From positions 868,001 through 932,000 of the forward strand of contig NZ_AP024110.1 of NCBI RefSeq assembly GCF_019703875.1: a stretch of 64,000 nt of DNA, in the 5' to 3' direction. A program made the position numbers and the translations under genes. Below are positions 55,046 to 63,327 of this stretch, in pieces (positions within the stretch are counted from its first letter, which is position 1; the number at the start of each line of letters is the position of its first letter). Source of the DNA: Methyloradius palustris (lineage in GTDB: Bacteria; Pseudomonadota; Gammaproteobacteria; Burkholderiales; Methylophilaceae). Under the pieces are notes generated by a model, which worked only from the letters and a program-made list of their open reading frames with translations, ran no database searches and was not told the DNA's origin.

Positions 55046-55738
55046 ATGACAACCCATTCAGTCCCCAGCCAATACCTCGGTATGTGGCGCAGAACACTAT
55101 TAGAGCAGGCTGGTGTGATCGACACATCAACTTTGGTATTGGTGATACAGACCGAGCAATATCATGCAGATATACGCATCCCAAGTGATCGCCCCGATTT
55201 TAAAGATGTAAAGTATTTAGCGGATTGCGCATCAGAACAATTGCGTTGGCTTGCTACTCAACAGGGCTTTACGGGCATAACAGAAATCAATGGCGATATT
55301 TCTCAATGGCTACGAGACCACGATTATCAGCCATCCAATGGCCAGCGAGATATTGGTGAAATGACGTTTGAATCTGAAGATGTCATCGTCGAAATAGGCA
55401 TTGAAGCCGAATATCGTGAAATCTGGCAAAAAATCAAAGATTCCCAGTTTAATTTAAGTGTTAGTCATATCGCTGGAGTCGATCGTCATGGATATGAATT
55501 GCCAGCAAGATTATTCACTGCAGGAAAACAATTCGCTTATGTCAGGCCGCGTAGCACTGTATTACCCAAATCGGCGAGTTTTCTTGAGGCGATAGACACT
55601 GTAAAGCCCAGCAGAGAGCTATTGCTTGACTGGTTAGATTTTGAAATTTCATTTGGGGAAATTCAAGATAAAGGATTTGGCAAGATATTGCATTCAACCT
55701 TGCCTTTTCGAGAGCAGGAAATGATGTCGTTGATGTAA
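55046..55738 (+). CDS. Uncharacterised 230-aa protein, first gene of guanidine operon
   Basis: No catalytic motif that I recognise. It has an N-terminal block YLGMWRRTLLEQAGVIDTST and VLVIQTEQYHADIRIPSDRP, then INGDISQWLRDHDYQ and FESEDVIVEIGIEAEYREIW. The alternating beta pattern with conserved W/R suggests a lipocalin-like barrel, perhaps related to the Hri1-type fold; this is a guess. There is no signal peptide or membrane segment, so it is probably cytoplasmic. It opens the riboswitch-2 operon, which suggests a ligand-binding or accessory role. Confidence 0.6.
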   Translation: MTTHSVPSQYLGMWRRTLLEQAGVIDTSTLVLVIQTEQYHADIRIPSDRPDFKDVKYLADCASEQLRWLATQQGFTGITEINGDISQWLRDHDYQPSNGQRDIGEMTFESEDVIVEIGIEAEYREIWQKIKDSQFNLSVSHIAGVDRHGYELPARLFTAGKQFAYVRPRSTVLPKSASFLEAIDTVKPSRELLLDWLDFEISFGEIQDKGFGKILHSTLPFREQEMMSLM

Positions 55739-55829
55739 GTTTGATTGTTAGTTGCAGTGGGGTTTTGAAATTTTTGTTTTTACTTAATATTTGTGCTTAC
55801 TTAATTCGTGTTCACTTAGGAGATTCAAT

Positions 55830-56822
55830 ATGTTTTCCAACACAAGCGTTTCAAGTTTGAAAAAATTGATGGTTGCTTTATCCGTTCCATTGGCCATGGC
55901 TTATGGCAATGTCACCCAAGCAGCAGAGCCATTGAAAATTGCATATAGTGATTGGCCTGGATTCGTAGCATGGCAAGTAGCGATAGACAAAGGCTGGTTT
56001 AAAGAAGCTGGTCTTAATGTGAAGTTTGAGTGGTTTGACTATGGTGCATCGATGGATGCTTTCACAGCTGGCAAAGTAGATGCGGTATTTGTCACCAATG
56101 GCGATGCTTTAGTGGTTGGCTCAGGTGGCGCGAAAAATACGATGATTTTGATTACTGATTACTCAAACGGTAATGACATGATTATTGGTAAGCCAGGCGT
56201 TAAAAGCATTAAAGATTTAAAGGGTAAAAAAGTGGGTACGGAAGTCGGCATCGTTGATCACTTATTGCTACTTGATGCATTACAAAAAAATGGTATGAAA
56301 GAATCGGACATTACGATCGTAAATACCAAAATTAACGATACACCTCAAGCACTTGCAGCTGGTGACTTGACCGCTGTTGGTACGTTCGAACCTAGCGCAA
56401 GCCAAGCGCTAAAATTGGTAGCAGGTTCCAAGCCAATTTACACTTCAGCACAATCTCCTGGCTTGATTTATGACGTGTTGGCTGTAAACCCGGCGAGTCT
56501 TTCTAACCGCAAGGCAGAATGGACTAAGTTAACCCCTATATGGGCGAAAGTTGTGGCTTATATCAATGACCCGAAAACGCAAGCAGATGCTGTGAAAATA
56601 ATGTCTGCACGTGATGGTACAACCCCGCAAGAATATACAAAGTTTTTAAAAGGTACACGCTTGTTGAATGTTGATGAGGGTAAAGCCGCCTATGTTAAAG
56701 GTGATGGCCTCACATCATTGTATGGCTCAACCGCAAATGCAGATGCCTTTAACGTGAAAAACGCTATTTACAAGACACCGCAAGATATTAATAAATACAT
56801 TGATCCGCTGTTATACAAGTAA
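55830..56822 (+). CDS. ABC transporter substrate-binding protein (NMT1/TauA-like)
   Basis: 330-aa periplasmic binding protein. The signal peptide ends around NVTQAAEP and the mature start LKIAYSDWPGFVAWQVAIDK is typical of the SsuA/TauA/NMT1 family. I chose ATG 55830 because TAGGAG lies 7 bases upstream; the frame is open 13 codons earlier. The operon context suggests guanidine or a guanidino compound as ligand. Confidence 0.88.
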   Translation: MFSNTSVSSLKKLMVALSVPLAMAYGNVTQAAEPLKIAYSDWPGFVAWQVAIDKGWFKEAGLNVKFEWFDYGASMDAFTAGKVDAVFVTNGDALVVGSGGAKNTMILITDYSNGNDMIIGKPGVKSIKDLKGKKVGTEVGIVDHLLLLDALQKNGMKESDITIVNTKINDTPQALAAGDLTAVGTFEPSASQALKLVAGSKPIYTSAQSPGLIYDVLAVNPASLSNRKAEWTKLTPIWAKVVAYINDPKTQADAVKIMSARDGTTPQEYTKFLKGTRLLNVDEGKAAYVKGDGLTSLYGSTANADAFNVKNAIYKTPQDINKYIDPLLYK

Positions 56823-56861
56823 TTGTAATCAATATATTTAACTATCTTTATAGGAGCAGAA

Positions 56862-57839
56862 ATGCGTTTTTCATCCAATGTATCTAGCTGGTTTAATGTC
56901 AGGCAAGAGTTATCGCCAGAGCGAAGAAAAATCGTTGGATGGGCGTCATTTCTGCTACCTATATTACTTTGGTGTGTTGTGAGTTATGTGCCTTTTATTT
57001 GGCACCCTATGGTTGTCGTGCAGCAAGCAGGAGATGTTGATTACTTTCAGACAGACATGCTGGTGACGCGTGAGGTTTTTGACGAAGAAGTCGCCAATAT
57101 GCAAAACGATGGCAAAAAATTACCGGAAGGTAAAGCCGCCAACCCTATCTACTTACCAGCACCGCATGAAGTAGCAAAAGCCTTTTATACCGCTTTTACC
57201 ACAGAGCCAGCACAGAAAGAGGGCTTGTGGCTTCATCAGAGCTTATGGCAAAGCATACAGGTGATTTTCTGGGGCTTTTTCATTTCGTCCCTCATTGGCG
57301 TGCCCTTAGGTATTTTATGTGGCACTTATAGCGTGTTCTCTCGCTTGTTCGAGCCATTTATTGAGTTTTTTAGGTATCTGCCAGCCCCTGCGTTTGGCGC
57401 ATTAATGGTGGCCATATTGGGCATTTATGACGGGCCGAAAATTGCCATTATTGTGATTGGTACATTTTTTCAACAGGTACTCATCATCAGTAATACCACC
57501 CGCAAGCTTGATTACTCACTTCTAGAAGCTGCCATGACCTTGGGCACTAATAAATTCAAGCTGTTATGGCATGTAGTGATTCCAGGTATTTTGCCTGATT
57601 TATATCGTGATTTACGCATTTTGTTAGGGTGGGCTTGGACGTATCTGATCGTTGCTGAGCTCATTGGCACATCTTCAGGCATTACCTTGTTCATTACGCA
57701 GCAAGCAAGGTATCAGCACTTTGAAAATGTATATGCCGCAATTTTTATTATCGGATTTATAGGGTTAGGGTCAGATTTAATGTTGGCTTGGCTAGGCAAG
57801 CGCTTGTTTGCCTGGAATAAAGCAGTGAACAAAGAATAA
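56862..57839 (+). CDS. ABC transporter permease with periplasmic insertion
   Basis: 325-aa permease of the SsuC/TauC family. The EAA loop reads LLEAAMTLGTNKFKLLWHVVIPG. Between the first hydrophobic segment (residues ~24-45) and the transport core there is an extra hydrophilic stretch of about 60-70 residues (VVVQQAGDVDYFQTD to EGKAANPIYLPAP) not found in classical TauC/SsuC. AGGAG precedes the ATG. Confidence 0.86.
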   Translation: MRFSSNVSSWFNVRQELSPERRKIVGWASFLLPILLWCVVSYVPFIWHPMVVVQQAGDVDYFQTDMLVTREVFDEEVANMQNDGKKLPEGKAANPIYLPAPHEVAKAFYTAFTTEPAQKEGLWLHQSLWQSIQVIFWGFFISSLIGVPLGILCGTYSVFSRLFEPFIEFFRYLPAPAFGALMVAILGIYDGPKIAIIVIGTFFQQVLIISNTTRKLDYSLLEAAMTLGTNKFKLLWHVVIPGILPDLYRDLRILLGWAWTYLIVAELIGTSSGITLFITQQARYQHFENVYAAIFIIGFIGLGSDLMLAWLGKRLFAWNKAVNKE

Positions 57840-57872
57840 ATCTTCCCAACTTTAAATTGACGGATAGACACA

Positions 57873-58793
57873 ATGACTAATGAAGATAAAAGCATGATAG
57901 GTACTGACTATTTAACGCAATCAGATGCAGTTAAACAAAGGTTTGATCGGCTGAAAAACCGCGAAGTAATTTTAGAGGTTAAGGGTTTAAATAAGATATA
58001 TAAAACCGCCAAAGGCGAAACGACTGCGCTCAAAAATATCAATTTTAAAACCCATAGGCGTGAGTTTGTCTGTGTGATTGGGCCATCAGGTTGCGGTAAG
58101 TCTACACTTGTACGAATTTTGGCCGGGCTCGAGAGTTACAACGGTGGCGAAGCCTTATTGGATGGAAAGCCCATTACAGGGCCAGGCCGTGACCGTGGGA
58201 TGGTGTTCCAAGGCTATACCCTGTTTCCATGGAGGACAGTCAAAGAAAATGTGATGTTTGGATTGCAAATGAACAACATTACCACCAACGAAGCCGCGAG
58301 AGAGGCTGATCAATGGCTAGATTTGGTGGGCTTGGAAAAATTCGCAAATGCCTATCCACATGAGTTGTCGGGCGGCATGAAGCAACGCGTTGCGATTGCA
58401 CGTGCATTGGTGAATCAACCACGCATTTTGTTGATGGATGAGCCTTTTGGTGCGCTGGATGCGCAAACGCGCTGCAAAATGCAAACGCATTTGCTTGAAA
58501 TTTGGCGAAACATTGATATCACTATCGTGTTCATTACGCACGATTTAGACGAAGCAATTTTTTTAGCAGACCGTATTTTGGTACTCAAAGCGCATCCCGG
58601 TGAAGTCATGGAACTCATTGAAGTGCCAGTGCCACGTCCGCGCAGTGTAGACCAATTATTTAGCCCAGAATTTTTAGCGACCAAAGCACGTCTAGAAGCG
58701 CTGATCCATCCAAAACAAGAAACTGATACAAACGAGATACCCATTCAGCAACGCATGCTTCGATTTGTAGATGTAACAGATAACGTGGAGTGA
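57873..58793 (+). CDS. ABC transporter ATP-binding protein
   Basis: 306-aa ATPase of the SsuB/TauB family. Walker A is GPSGCGKST (70-78), the signature is LSGGMKQRVAIARAL and Walker B is ILLMDEPFGALD. The first 30 residues are an N-terminal extension. It completes the importer with the two genes upstream. Confidence 0.92.
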   Translation: MTNEDKSMIGTDYLTQSDAVKQRFDRLKNREVILEVKGLNKIYKTAKGETTALKNINFKTHRREFVCVIGPSGCGKSTLVRILAGLESYNGGEALLDGKPITGPGRDRGMVFQGYTLFPWRTVKENVMFGLQMNNITTNEAAREADQWLDLVGLEKFANAYPHELSGGMKQRVAIARALVNQPRILLMDEPFGALDAQTRCKMQTHLLEIWRNIDITIVFITHDLDEAIFLADRILVLKAHPGEVMELIEVPVPRPRSVDQLFSPEFLATKARLEALIHPKQETDTNEIPIQQRMLRFVDVTDNVE

Positions 58794-58797
58794 TGTC

Positions 58798-59568
58798 ATG
58801 ACAATGGAATGGTCAAAAACTACTTGGGATGAAGTGCCTGCTAAATTAGAAGCCTCTAATTATTCAGCGATTTTACCAATAGGTGCCACTGAGCAGCACG
58901 GCCCACATATGGGTTGTGGAATGGATTACGTATTGGCCGATGTTTTGTGTAAAGCGGTGGCAGAAAAAACGAATGTCCCTATGTTACCTACCATGCCTTA
59001 TGGCTGTTCTATCGGTCATAGCCAGCGCTGGCCCGGCACCATTGCGCTGCAGCCAATCACATTAATTAACACGATTAAAGATATGGGTGACTGGGCTTAT
59101 TACAGTGGTATCAGGCGCTTATTTATTGTGAATACACATGTTACCAATGCAGCCCCTTTGCGTTGCGCTTTAGAAATGCTGCGTGCAGCGCATGATGACA
59201 TGATGATTGCTGTTATCAACACCGCGCACTTAAGTAAACGCGCAAAAGAATTTCAGCATGCGGACGGCGATGATTGGCACGCTAACGATGGGGAAACATC
59301 ACTCATGTTGGCAACCGCTCCCTATATGGTGCGCACCGACAAATTAACAATGGCGGATGACATCGACCGCACGGACGGGTTGGTATTTTCTCACCCTGTG
59401 AATAGAACGAGTTTGAATGGTGTGACTGGCTTACCTAGTCTTTCGAGTAAGGAAAAAGGCGAGGAATGGTTCGCCTGGATGGTGGAGGATCTAAGTAATT
59501 TGGTGACAAAAGGTACGCAGGAGAGCCCTCCTTTAGAGTATTCATATTTTGATAAATTTAGCGATTAA
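58798..59568 (+). CDS. Creatininase family amidohydrolase
   Basis: 256-aa member of the creatinine amidohydrolase family. Likely metal ligands are E32, H34, D43, H114 and E166, with H161 nearby (TEQHG, MDYVLAD, NTHVTN, DWHANDGETS). The usual NGHGGN is NTHVTN here, so the substrate pocket differs. It hydrolyses a cyclic amide or C-N bond in known members. It lies 4 bp after the ABC ATPase. Confidence 0.85.
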   Translation: MTMEWSKTTWDEVPAKLEASNYSAILPIGATEQHGPHMGCGMDYVLADVLCKAVAEKTNVPMLPTMPYGCSIGHSQRWPGTIALQPITLINTIKDMGDWAYYSGIRRLFIVNTHVTNAAPLRCALEMLRAAHDDMMIAVINTAHLSKRAKEFQHADGDDWHANDGETSLMLATAPYMVRTDKLTMADDIDRTDGLVFSHPVNRTSLNGVTGLPSLSSKEKGEEWFAWMVEDLSNLVTKGTQESPPLEYSYFDKFSD

Positions 59569-59587
59569 TTAATAAGGACTAGAACGT

Positions 59588-60949
59588 ATGAAAACGGCAG
59601 CAGAAGTTAAAGTCATTGAGCAACAATTGAAAGATAAGGGCGTGAAATACTGCATAGGCGCTTATGTCGATATTCATGGCATCCCTAAAGGTAAGGTCGT
59701 ACCGATTGACCATTTACCTCAAATGTCAGGTGGTTCTGAGCGCTATACAGGCTATGCTTTAGATGGCTTGGGGCAAGGTCCTAGTGATGATGAATTAACC
59801 TCTGTGCCAGATTTAGACCAGATTATCCAGTTACCTTGGGAGCCGAAGGTGGCATGGATGCCTGCCGACAATTACTTTCAAGGCAGCCCATACCCGCTGA
59901 ATACACGTGTGGCGCTTAAAAACGTGTTGGCAGAAGCTGAGAAATTAGGTTTTGGCATGAATTTAGGCATTGAATGCGAAATTTACCTATTTAAGAAAAA
60001 TGAAGACGGCACTTTAAGTGTTCCGAACCCAGACGATAAATTGGGTAAAGCAGCCTATGACGTCAGTACCTTTATGGATAATTTTACTTGGCTAGACAAA
60101 GTGGGCAGTGCCATGAATAACTTAGGTTGGGATTTGTATTCATTTGACCATGAAGATGGCAACAGCCAATTTGAGTTTGACTTTAACTATAGCAATGCAC
60201 TGACCATGTGTGATCGCTTCACTTTCTTCCGCTATATGGCTAAACACTATGCCAAAGAAGAAGGCTTGCTGGCGACTACTATGCCCAAACCGTTTGCGGA
60301 TAAAACTGGCACTGGTGCACACTTCAACATGTCTTTATACGATTTAAAAACAGGTAAAAACCTCTTTGCCTGTGACCCAAAAGATGATCCTCGCGGTTTA
60401 GGTTTAACTACGTTAGGGTATCAATTTATTGCCGGTATCCTTAAACATGGCCCTGCACTTTGCGCTGCCTTTGCACCTACTGTAAATAGTTACAAACGCT
60501 TGGTTCGCCGTGGCGCGATGAATTATTTTAGCTGGGCACCTGTATTTAATTCATTTGGCTCAAATAACCGCACCAACTCAGTACGTGTACCGATGGGCGG
60601 TGGCCGTTGTGAATCACGCAATGCTGACGGTTCGGTCAACCCCTACTTAGCGGCTACCTTAGCGCTAGCAGCAGGCCTGGAGGGCATTAAAGAGGGGCTG
60701 GATCCAGGGAAGCCAAACGAGGACAACTTGTACGAAATGACCGAAGAAGAACGTACAAAGCGCGGGATCGGCTTTTTACCACAAACCCTGCAAGAGGCTG
60801 TCAAAGCCTTTGCTGCCGATCCTTTGGTGGAAAAAACCCTGGGCAAAGGATTGAGTGATGAATTTATTAAATATAAAACAGAAGAGTGGGAAGCCTACCA
60901 CCAGTCTATTAGCCAGTGGGAGATCAACCGCTACAGCCACATGTTCTAA
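59588..60949 (+). CDS. Type III glutamine synthetase-like (GlnT/gamma-glutamyl ligase) protein
   Basis: 453-aa GS-fold ligase. It has YVDIHGIPKGKVVPI near the N-terminus, the metal-binding FDHEDGNSQFEFDF and GAHFNMS, the ATP loop NSYKRLVRRGAMNYFSWAP and RCESRNADGSVNPYLAA. It resembles both GlnT and gamma-glutamylmethylamide synthetases, so it may ligate glutamate with ammonia or a small amine. In this operon it could capture released ammonia. Confidence 0.85.
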   Translation: MKTAAEVKVIEQQLKDKGVKYCIGAYVDIHGIPKGKVVPIDHLPQMSGGSERYTGYALDGLGQGPSDDELTSVPDLDQIIQLPWEPKVAWMPADNYFQGSPYPLNTRVALKNVLAEAEKLGFGMNLGIECEIYLFKKNEDGTLSVPNPDDKLGKAAYDVSTFMDNFTWLDKVGSAMNNLGWDLYSFDHEDGNSQFEFDFNYSNALTMCDRFTFFRYMAKHYAKEEGLLATTMPKPFADKTGTGAHFNMSLYDLKTGKNLFACDPKDDPRGLGLTTLGYQFIAGILKHGPALCAAFAPTVNSYKRLVRRGAMNYFSWAPVFNSFGSNNRTNSVRVPMGGGRCESRNADGSVNPYLAATLALAAGLEGIKEGLDPGKPNEDNLYEMTEEERTKRGIGFLPQTLQEAVKAFAADPLVEKTLGKGLSDEFIKYKTEEWEAYHQSISQWEINRYSHMF

Positions 60950-61093
60950 AAAATATGCGCATTATCCTACTGCGCGGCCGTGATCGTGATGCATGCGCTG
61001 CTCGAAATCCTCATGTACTTTGAGTACATTCCGGTTTCTGTGCTGCTCTTTATCACGCTGACGGTCGCTCGCGACGGATACTGCACATATTTT
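60950..61093. repeat. Large imperfect palindromic element after the GS-like gene
   Basis: The outer arms AAAATATGCGCATTATCC (60950-60967) and GGATACTGCACATATTTT (61076-61093) match at 16 of 18. The centre carries GTAC at 61015 and 61024, exactly at the midpoint, as in the element at 23430-23527. It probably folds into a long hairpin and may attenuate read-through to the NikR-like gene. Confidence 0.7.
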
Positions 61094-61134
61094 GCAATGT
61101 ATCTCGGCTCGCCATACAGGTTTTTGAGGAATGG

Positions 61135-61163
61135 AAATTGCTCTTGATTACTCAAGGCAATTT
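61135..61163 (+). promoter_or_regulatory. Palindrome before the NikR-like gene (candidate operator)
   Basis: AAATTGC-TC-TTGA (61135-61147) and TCAA-G-GCAATTT (61152-61163) form a near-perfect inverted repeat around TTAC, 20 bases before the regulator start. It is an obvious candidate for autoregulation; alternatively it is an RNA hairpin. Confidence 0.5.
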
Positions 61164-61183
61164 AAGAAAAAAAAGGGATAAAA

Positions 61184-61690
61184 ATGGCCATTAAAGAAAA
61201 TAAGAAAAGCCAGCTAGTAAACCGTATCAGTATTTCGCTACCAGAGGATTTACACGCGGAACTAGACATCATGGTTAGCGAGCGCGGCTTTGAGAGTCGC
61301 TCACAGGCTATTAATGACATGTTGCGCCAGCAGTTAGTTGAACACAAAAGAGAGACTGGTAATGAAGTCATGGTGGGTACTATTACCATTCTCTATAACA
61401 ATTCCATTCGTGGTTTGCAGAAATCGCTGGCCGATTTGCAATATGAACATCTGGACGAAGTCATCAGTTCGCTGCACGTGCATTTGATGGATAACCAGAC
61501 GATGGAAGTGATTTTGGTACAAGGGCCAGCACAGAAAGTACAAGCTATCGCTAATGAGATCGTGACCTTGCGCGGCGTCATTACTGGCAAGCTGCAACTC
61601 ATGGGCGCTGTGATTCCGCCATTACACCCAATGACTAAGGCCGAAACCAAACTGGCCAGTGTTACTCCTTTACCCACAACTAAAAAGTAG
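61184..61690 (+). CDS. NikR-like ribbon-helix-helix regulator with altered metal site
   Basis: 168-aa protein with an N-terminal RHH domain (VNRISISLPEDLHAELDIMV) and a C-terminal ACT-like NikR domain. Compared with E. coli NikR, His87 and His89 are kept (H98, H100 here) but His76 is Tyr87 and Cys95 is Thr106. It therefore lacks half of the high-affinity nickel site and may sense another ligand. It has a C-terminal extension of about 25 residues. Confidence 0.88.
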   Translation: MAIKENKKSQLVNRISISLPEDLHAELDIMVSERGFESRSQAINDMLRQQLVEHKRETGNEVMVGTITILYNNSIRGLQKSLADLQYEHLDEVISSLHVHLMDNQTMEVILVQGPAQKVQAIANEIVTLRGVITGKLQLMGAVIPPLHPMTKAETKLASVTPLPTTKK

Positions 61691-61707
61691 AGTCAGAAGT
61701 ATTCAAC

Positions 61708-62451
61708 ATGAGTATAGAAACACAACAAAAAGCACTGAATCTTGAGCAGATTTTATGGGAAGAAACCATCCCAGGCGGTAACCACTGGTCAGGCCTGATT
61801 CGCCGCGGCACATCGCTGCGCTTTACAGACCTCACTGGCGGCGCCAACCTTTCAGCATTGTTTTATAACACTGAAGACAAGCTTGAGCGCTACAACATGC
61901 CAGACACCTTGAAAGGTCAACACACGGCATTTTTGACTACAGGTAACGTTTGCTATTCAGATATGGGGCGGGTGATGTGCTCAATCATCGGCGATAGCTT
62001 GGGCTGGCATGACACCATTTGTGGCGTGACGGATGCTGCTCAGATAGAAGCGAAATATGGCAAAGCCAATTTTCAAACCCACAGAAATGATATGTATCGC
62101 AGTGGCAAAGATGGCTTGCTGATTGAGCTTGCCAAGTATGGCTTGAGTAAGCGCGACTTGGTCGCGAACGTCAATTTTTTCAGCAAAGTCACCCCTGATG
62201 AATCAGGCAATTTGAGTTTTGTGACTGGCCATAGCAAGGCTGGCAGTTATGTTGATGTGCGTTTTGACATGAATGTGCTGCTGGTACTTTCTACTACGCC
62301 ACATCCGCTAGACCCAGCAACCACCTACAAACCTGGCGCTGTAAAAATTAGTGCATGGCATGCTGGGCTTGCCACCGCTGATGATGCGTGCCGCAATGCC
62401 TGTGGCCAGAATAGCCGTGCCTTTATTAACACTGAACGGTATTACCTATGA
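61708..62451 (+). CDS. Urea carboxylase-associated protein 1 (carboxyguanidine deiminase subunit, DUF1989)
   Basis: 247-aa DUF1989 protein. Proteins of this pair (CgdAB) deiminate carboxyguanidine, the product of guanidine carboxylase, to allophanate. Visible are GGNHWSGLIRRGTSLRFTDL, CYSDMGRVMCSIIGDSLGWHD and SKRDLVANVNFFSKV. It overlaps its partner by 4 bp. Its association with a guanidine riboswitch supports the deiminase role over a urea role. Confidence 0.9.
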   Translation: MSIETQQKALNLEQILWEETIPGGNHWSGLIRRGTSLRFTDLTGGANLSALFYNTEDKLERYNMPDTLKGQHTAFLTTGNVCYSDMGRVMCSIIGDSLGWHDTICGVTDAAQIEAKYGKANFQTHRNDMYRSGKDGLLIELAKYGLSKRDLVANVNFFSKVTPDESGNLSFVTGHSKAGSYVDVRFDMNVLLVLSTTPHPLDPATTYKPGAVKISAWHAGLATADDACRNACGQNSRAFINTERYYL

Positions 62452-63104
62452 TGCAGAACTTAGTGGAAAGTCAGCTAACTCCAGAAAATGCAGTACTAGA
62501 CCAAGTCTGCAACTCGGGCGACCCATGGATGGCTGAGATCAAGAAAGGCCAGATATTCCGTATTCTGGACTTGGAAGGCAACCAAGCGGTTGATACCTTG
62601 TTTTACAGCGCAGCCAACCCCGAAGAGCGCTACAGCGCGGTCGATACCATTGCCCGCCAAGCCAAGTTATACCTCACTACTGGCTCGGTGCTGTATTCCA
62701 GCGAGGGTAACGCCATGCTAACGATTATTGCCGACACCTGCGGCCGTCATGATACTTTGGGTGGCGCCTGTGCAGCCGAAAGCAATACCGTACGCTACGC
62801 CCTGGATAAACGCCCTATGCATAGCTGCCGCGATACTTTCATGCATGCGCTGAATACCTGCGAATGCGCCACGCATAGAAACATGAGCAAACGCGATATC
62901 ACCGCGAACATCAATTTTTTCATGAATGTACCCGTGACGGCCGACGGTGTTTTGAGTTTTGCTGACGGTATTTCAGGCGCTGGCAAATACGTGGAAATGC
63001 GTGCCGAGATGGATGTGGTCGTGCTGATCTCTAATTGCCCGCAATTGAACAACCCCTGCAATGCCTACAACCCAACACCTGTGCGCTTGCTAGTCTGGAA
63101 TTAA
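62448..63104 (+). CDS. Urea carboxylase-associated protein 2 (carboxyguanidine deiminase subunit, DUF1989)
   Basis: 218-aa DUF1989 paralogue of the preceding protein. It has IFRILDLEGNQAVDTLFY, TCGRHDTLGGACAAES, SCRDTFMHAL and SKRDITANINFFMNVPV. The two share the xSKRDxxANxNFFxxV block. The subunit most likely pairs with the upstream one to form the deiminase. Confidence 0.9.
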   Translation: MMQNLVESQLTPENAVLDQVCNSGDPWMAEIKKGQIFRILDLEGNQAVDTLFYSAANPEERYSAVDTIARQAKLYLTTGSVLYSSEGNAMLTIIADTCGRHDTLGGACAAESNTVRYALDKRPMHSCRDTFMHALNTCECATHRNMSKRDITANINFFMNVPVTADGVLSFADGISGAGKYVEMRAEMDVVVLISNCPQLNNPCNAYNPTPVRLLVWN

Positions 63105-63174
63105 ATGCTGGAACACTGAGCAGGACGGCCTGATTCAGTTGATATAAATCTGGGACGACCCACCAAGAGGTTAA

Positions 63175-63327
63175 ATGTTTAAGAATGTACTCATAGCAAA
63201 CCGCGGCGACCAGCCACTGATAAGTGGCGCAGCGGCGAAGCCAAATTGCATGCGGGTCGAAGACCTAGCAGGCGATTTTGACGCGGTAAGTAGCACATGC
63301 TTAGTCGTGGAGCTAAATCATGTTTAA
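63175..63327 (+). CDS. 50-aa leader ORF resembling the carboxylase N-terminus
   Basis: ATG 63175 has AAGAGG 4 bases upstream. The first 12 residues, MFKNVLIANRGD, are nearly the same as MFNKVLIANRGE of the following carboxylase; the other 38 residues are unrelated. The stop TAA (63325-63327) overlaps the carboxylase start in a different frame, so it could couple translation. It is either a duplicated gene fragment with an insert or a functional leader peptide. Confidence 0.45.
   Translation: MFKNVLIANRGDQPLISGAAAKPNCMRVEDLAGDFDAVSSTCLVVELNHV

Noticed and set aside
61184..61690. A true nickel-uptake repressor NikR
   Set aside because: Two of the four nickel ligands are replaced and no nickel transporter is adjacent.
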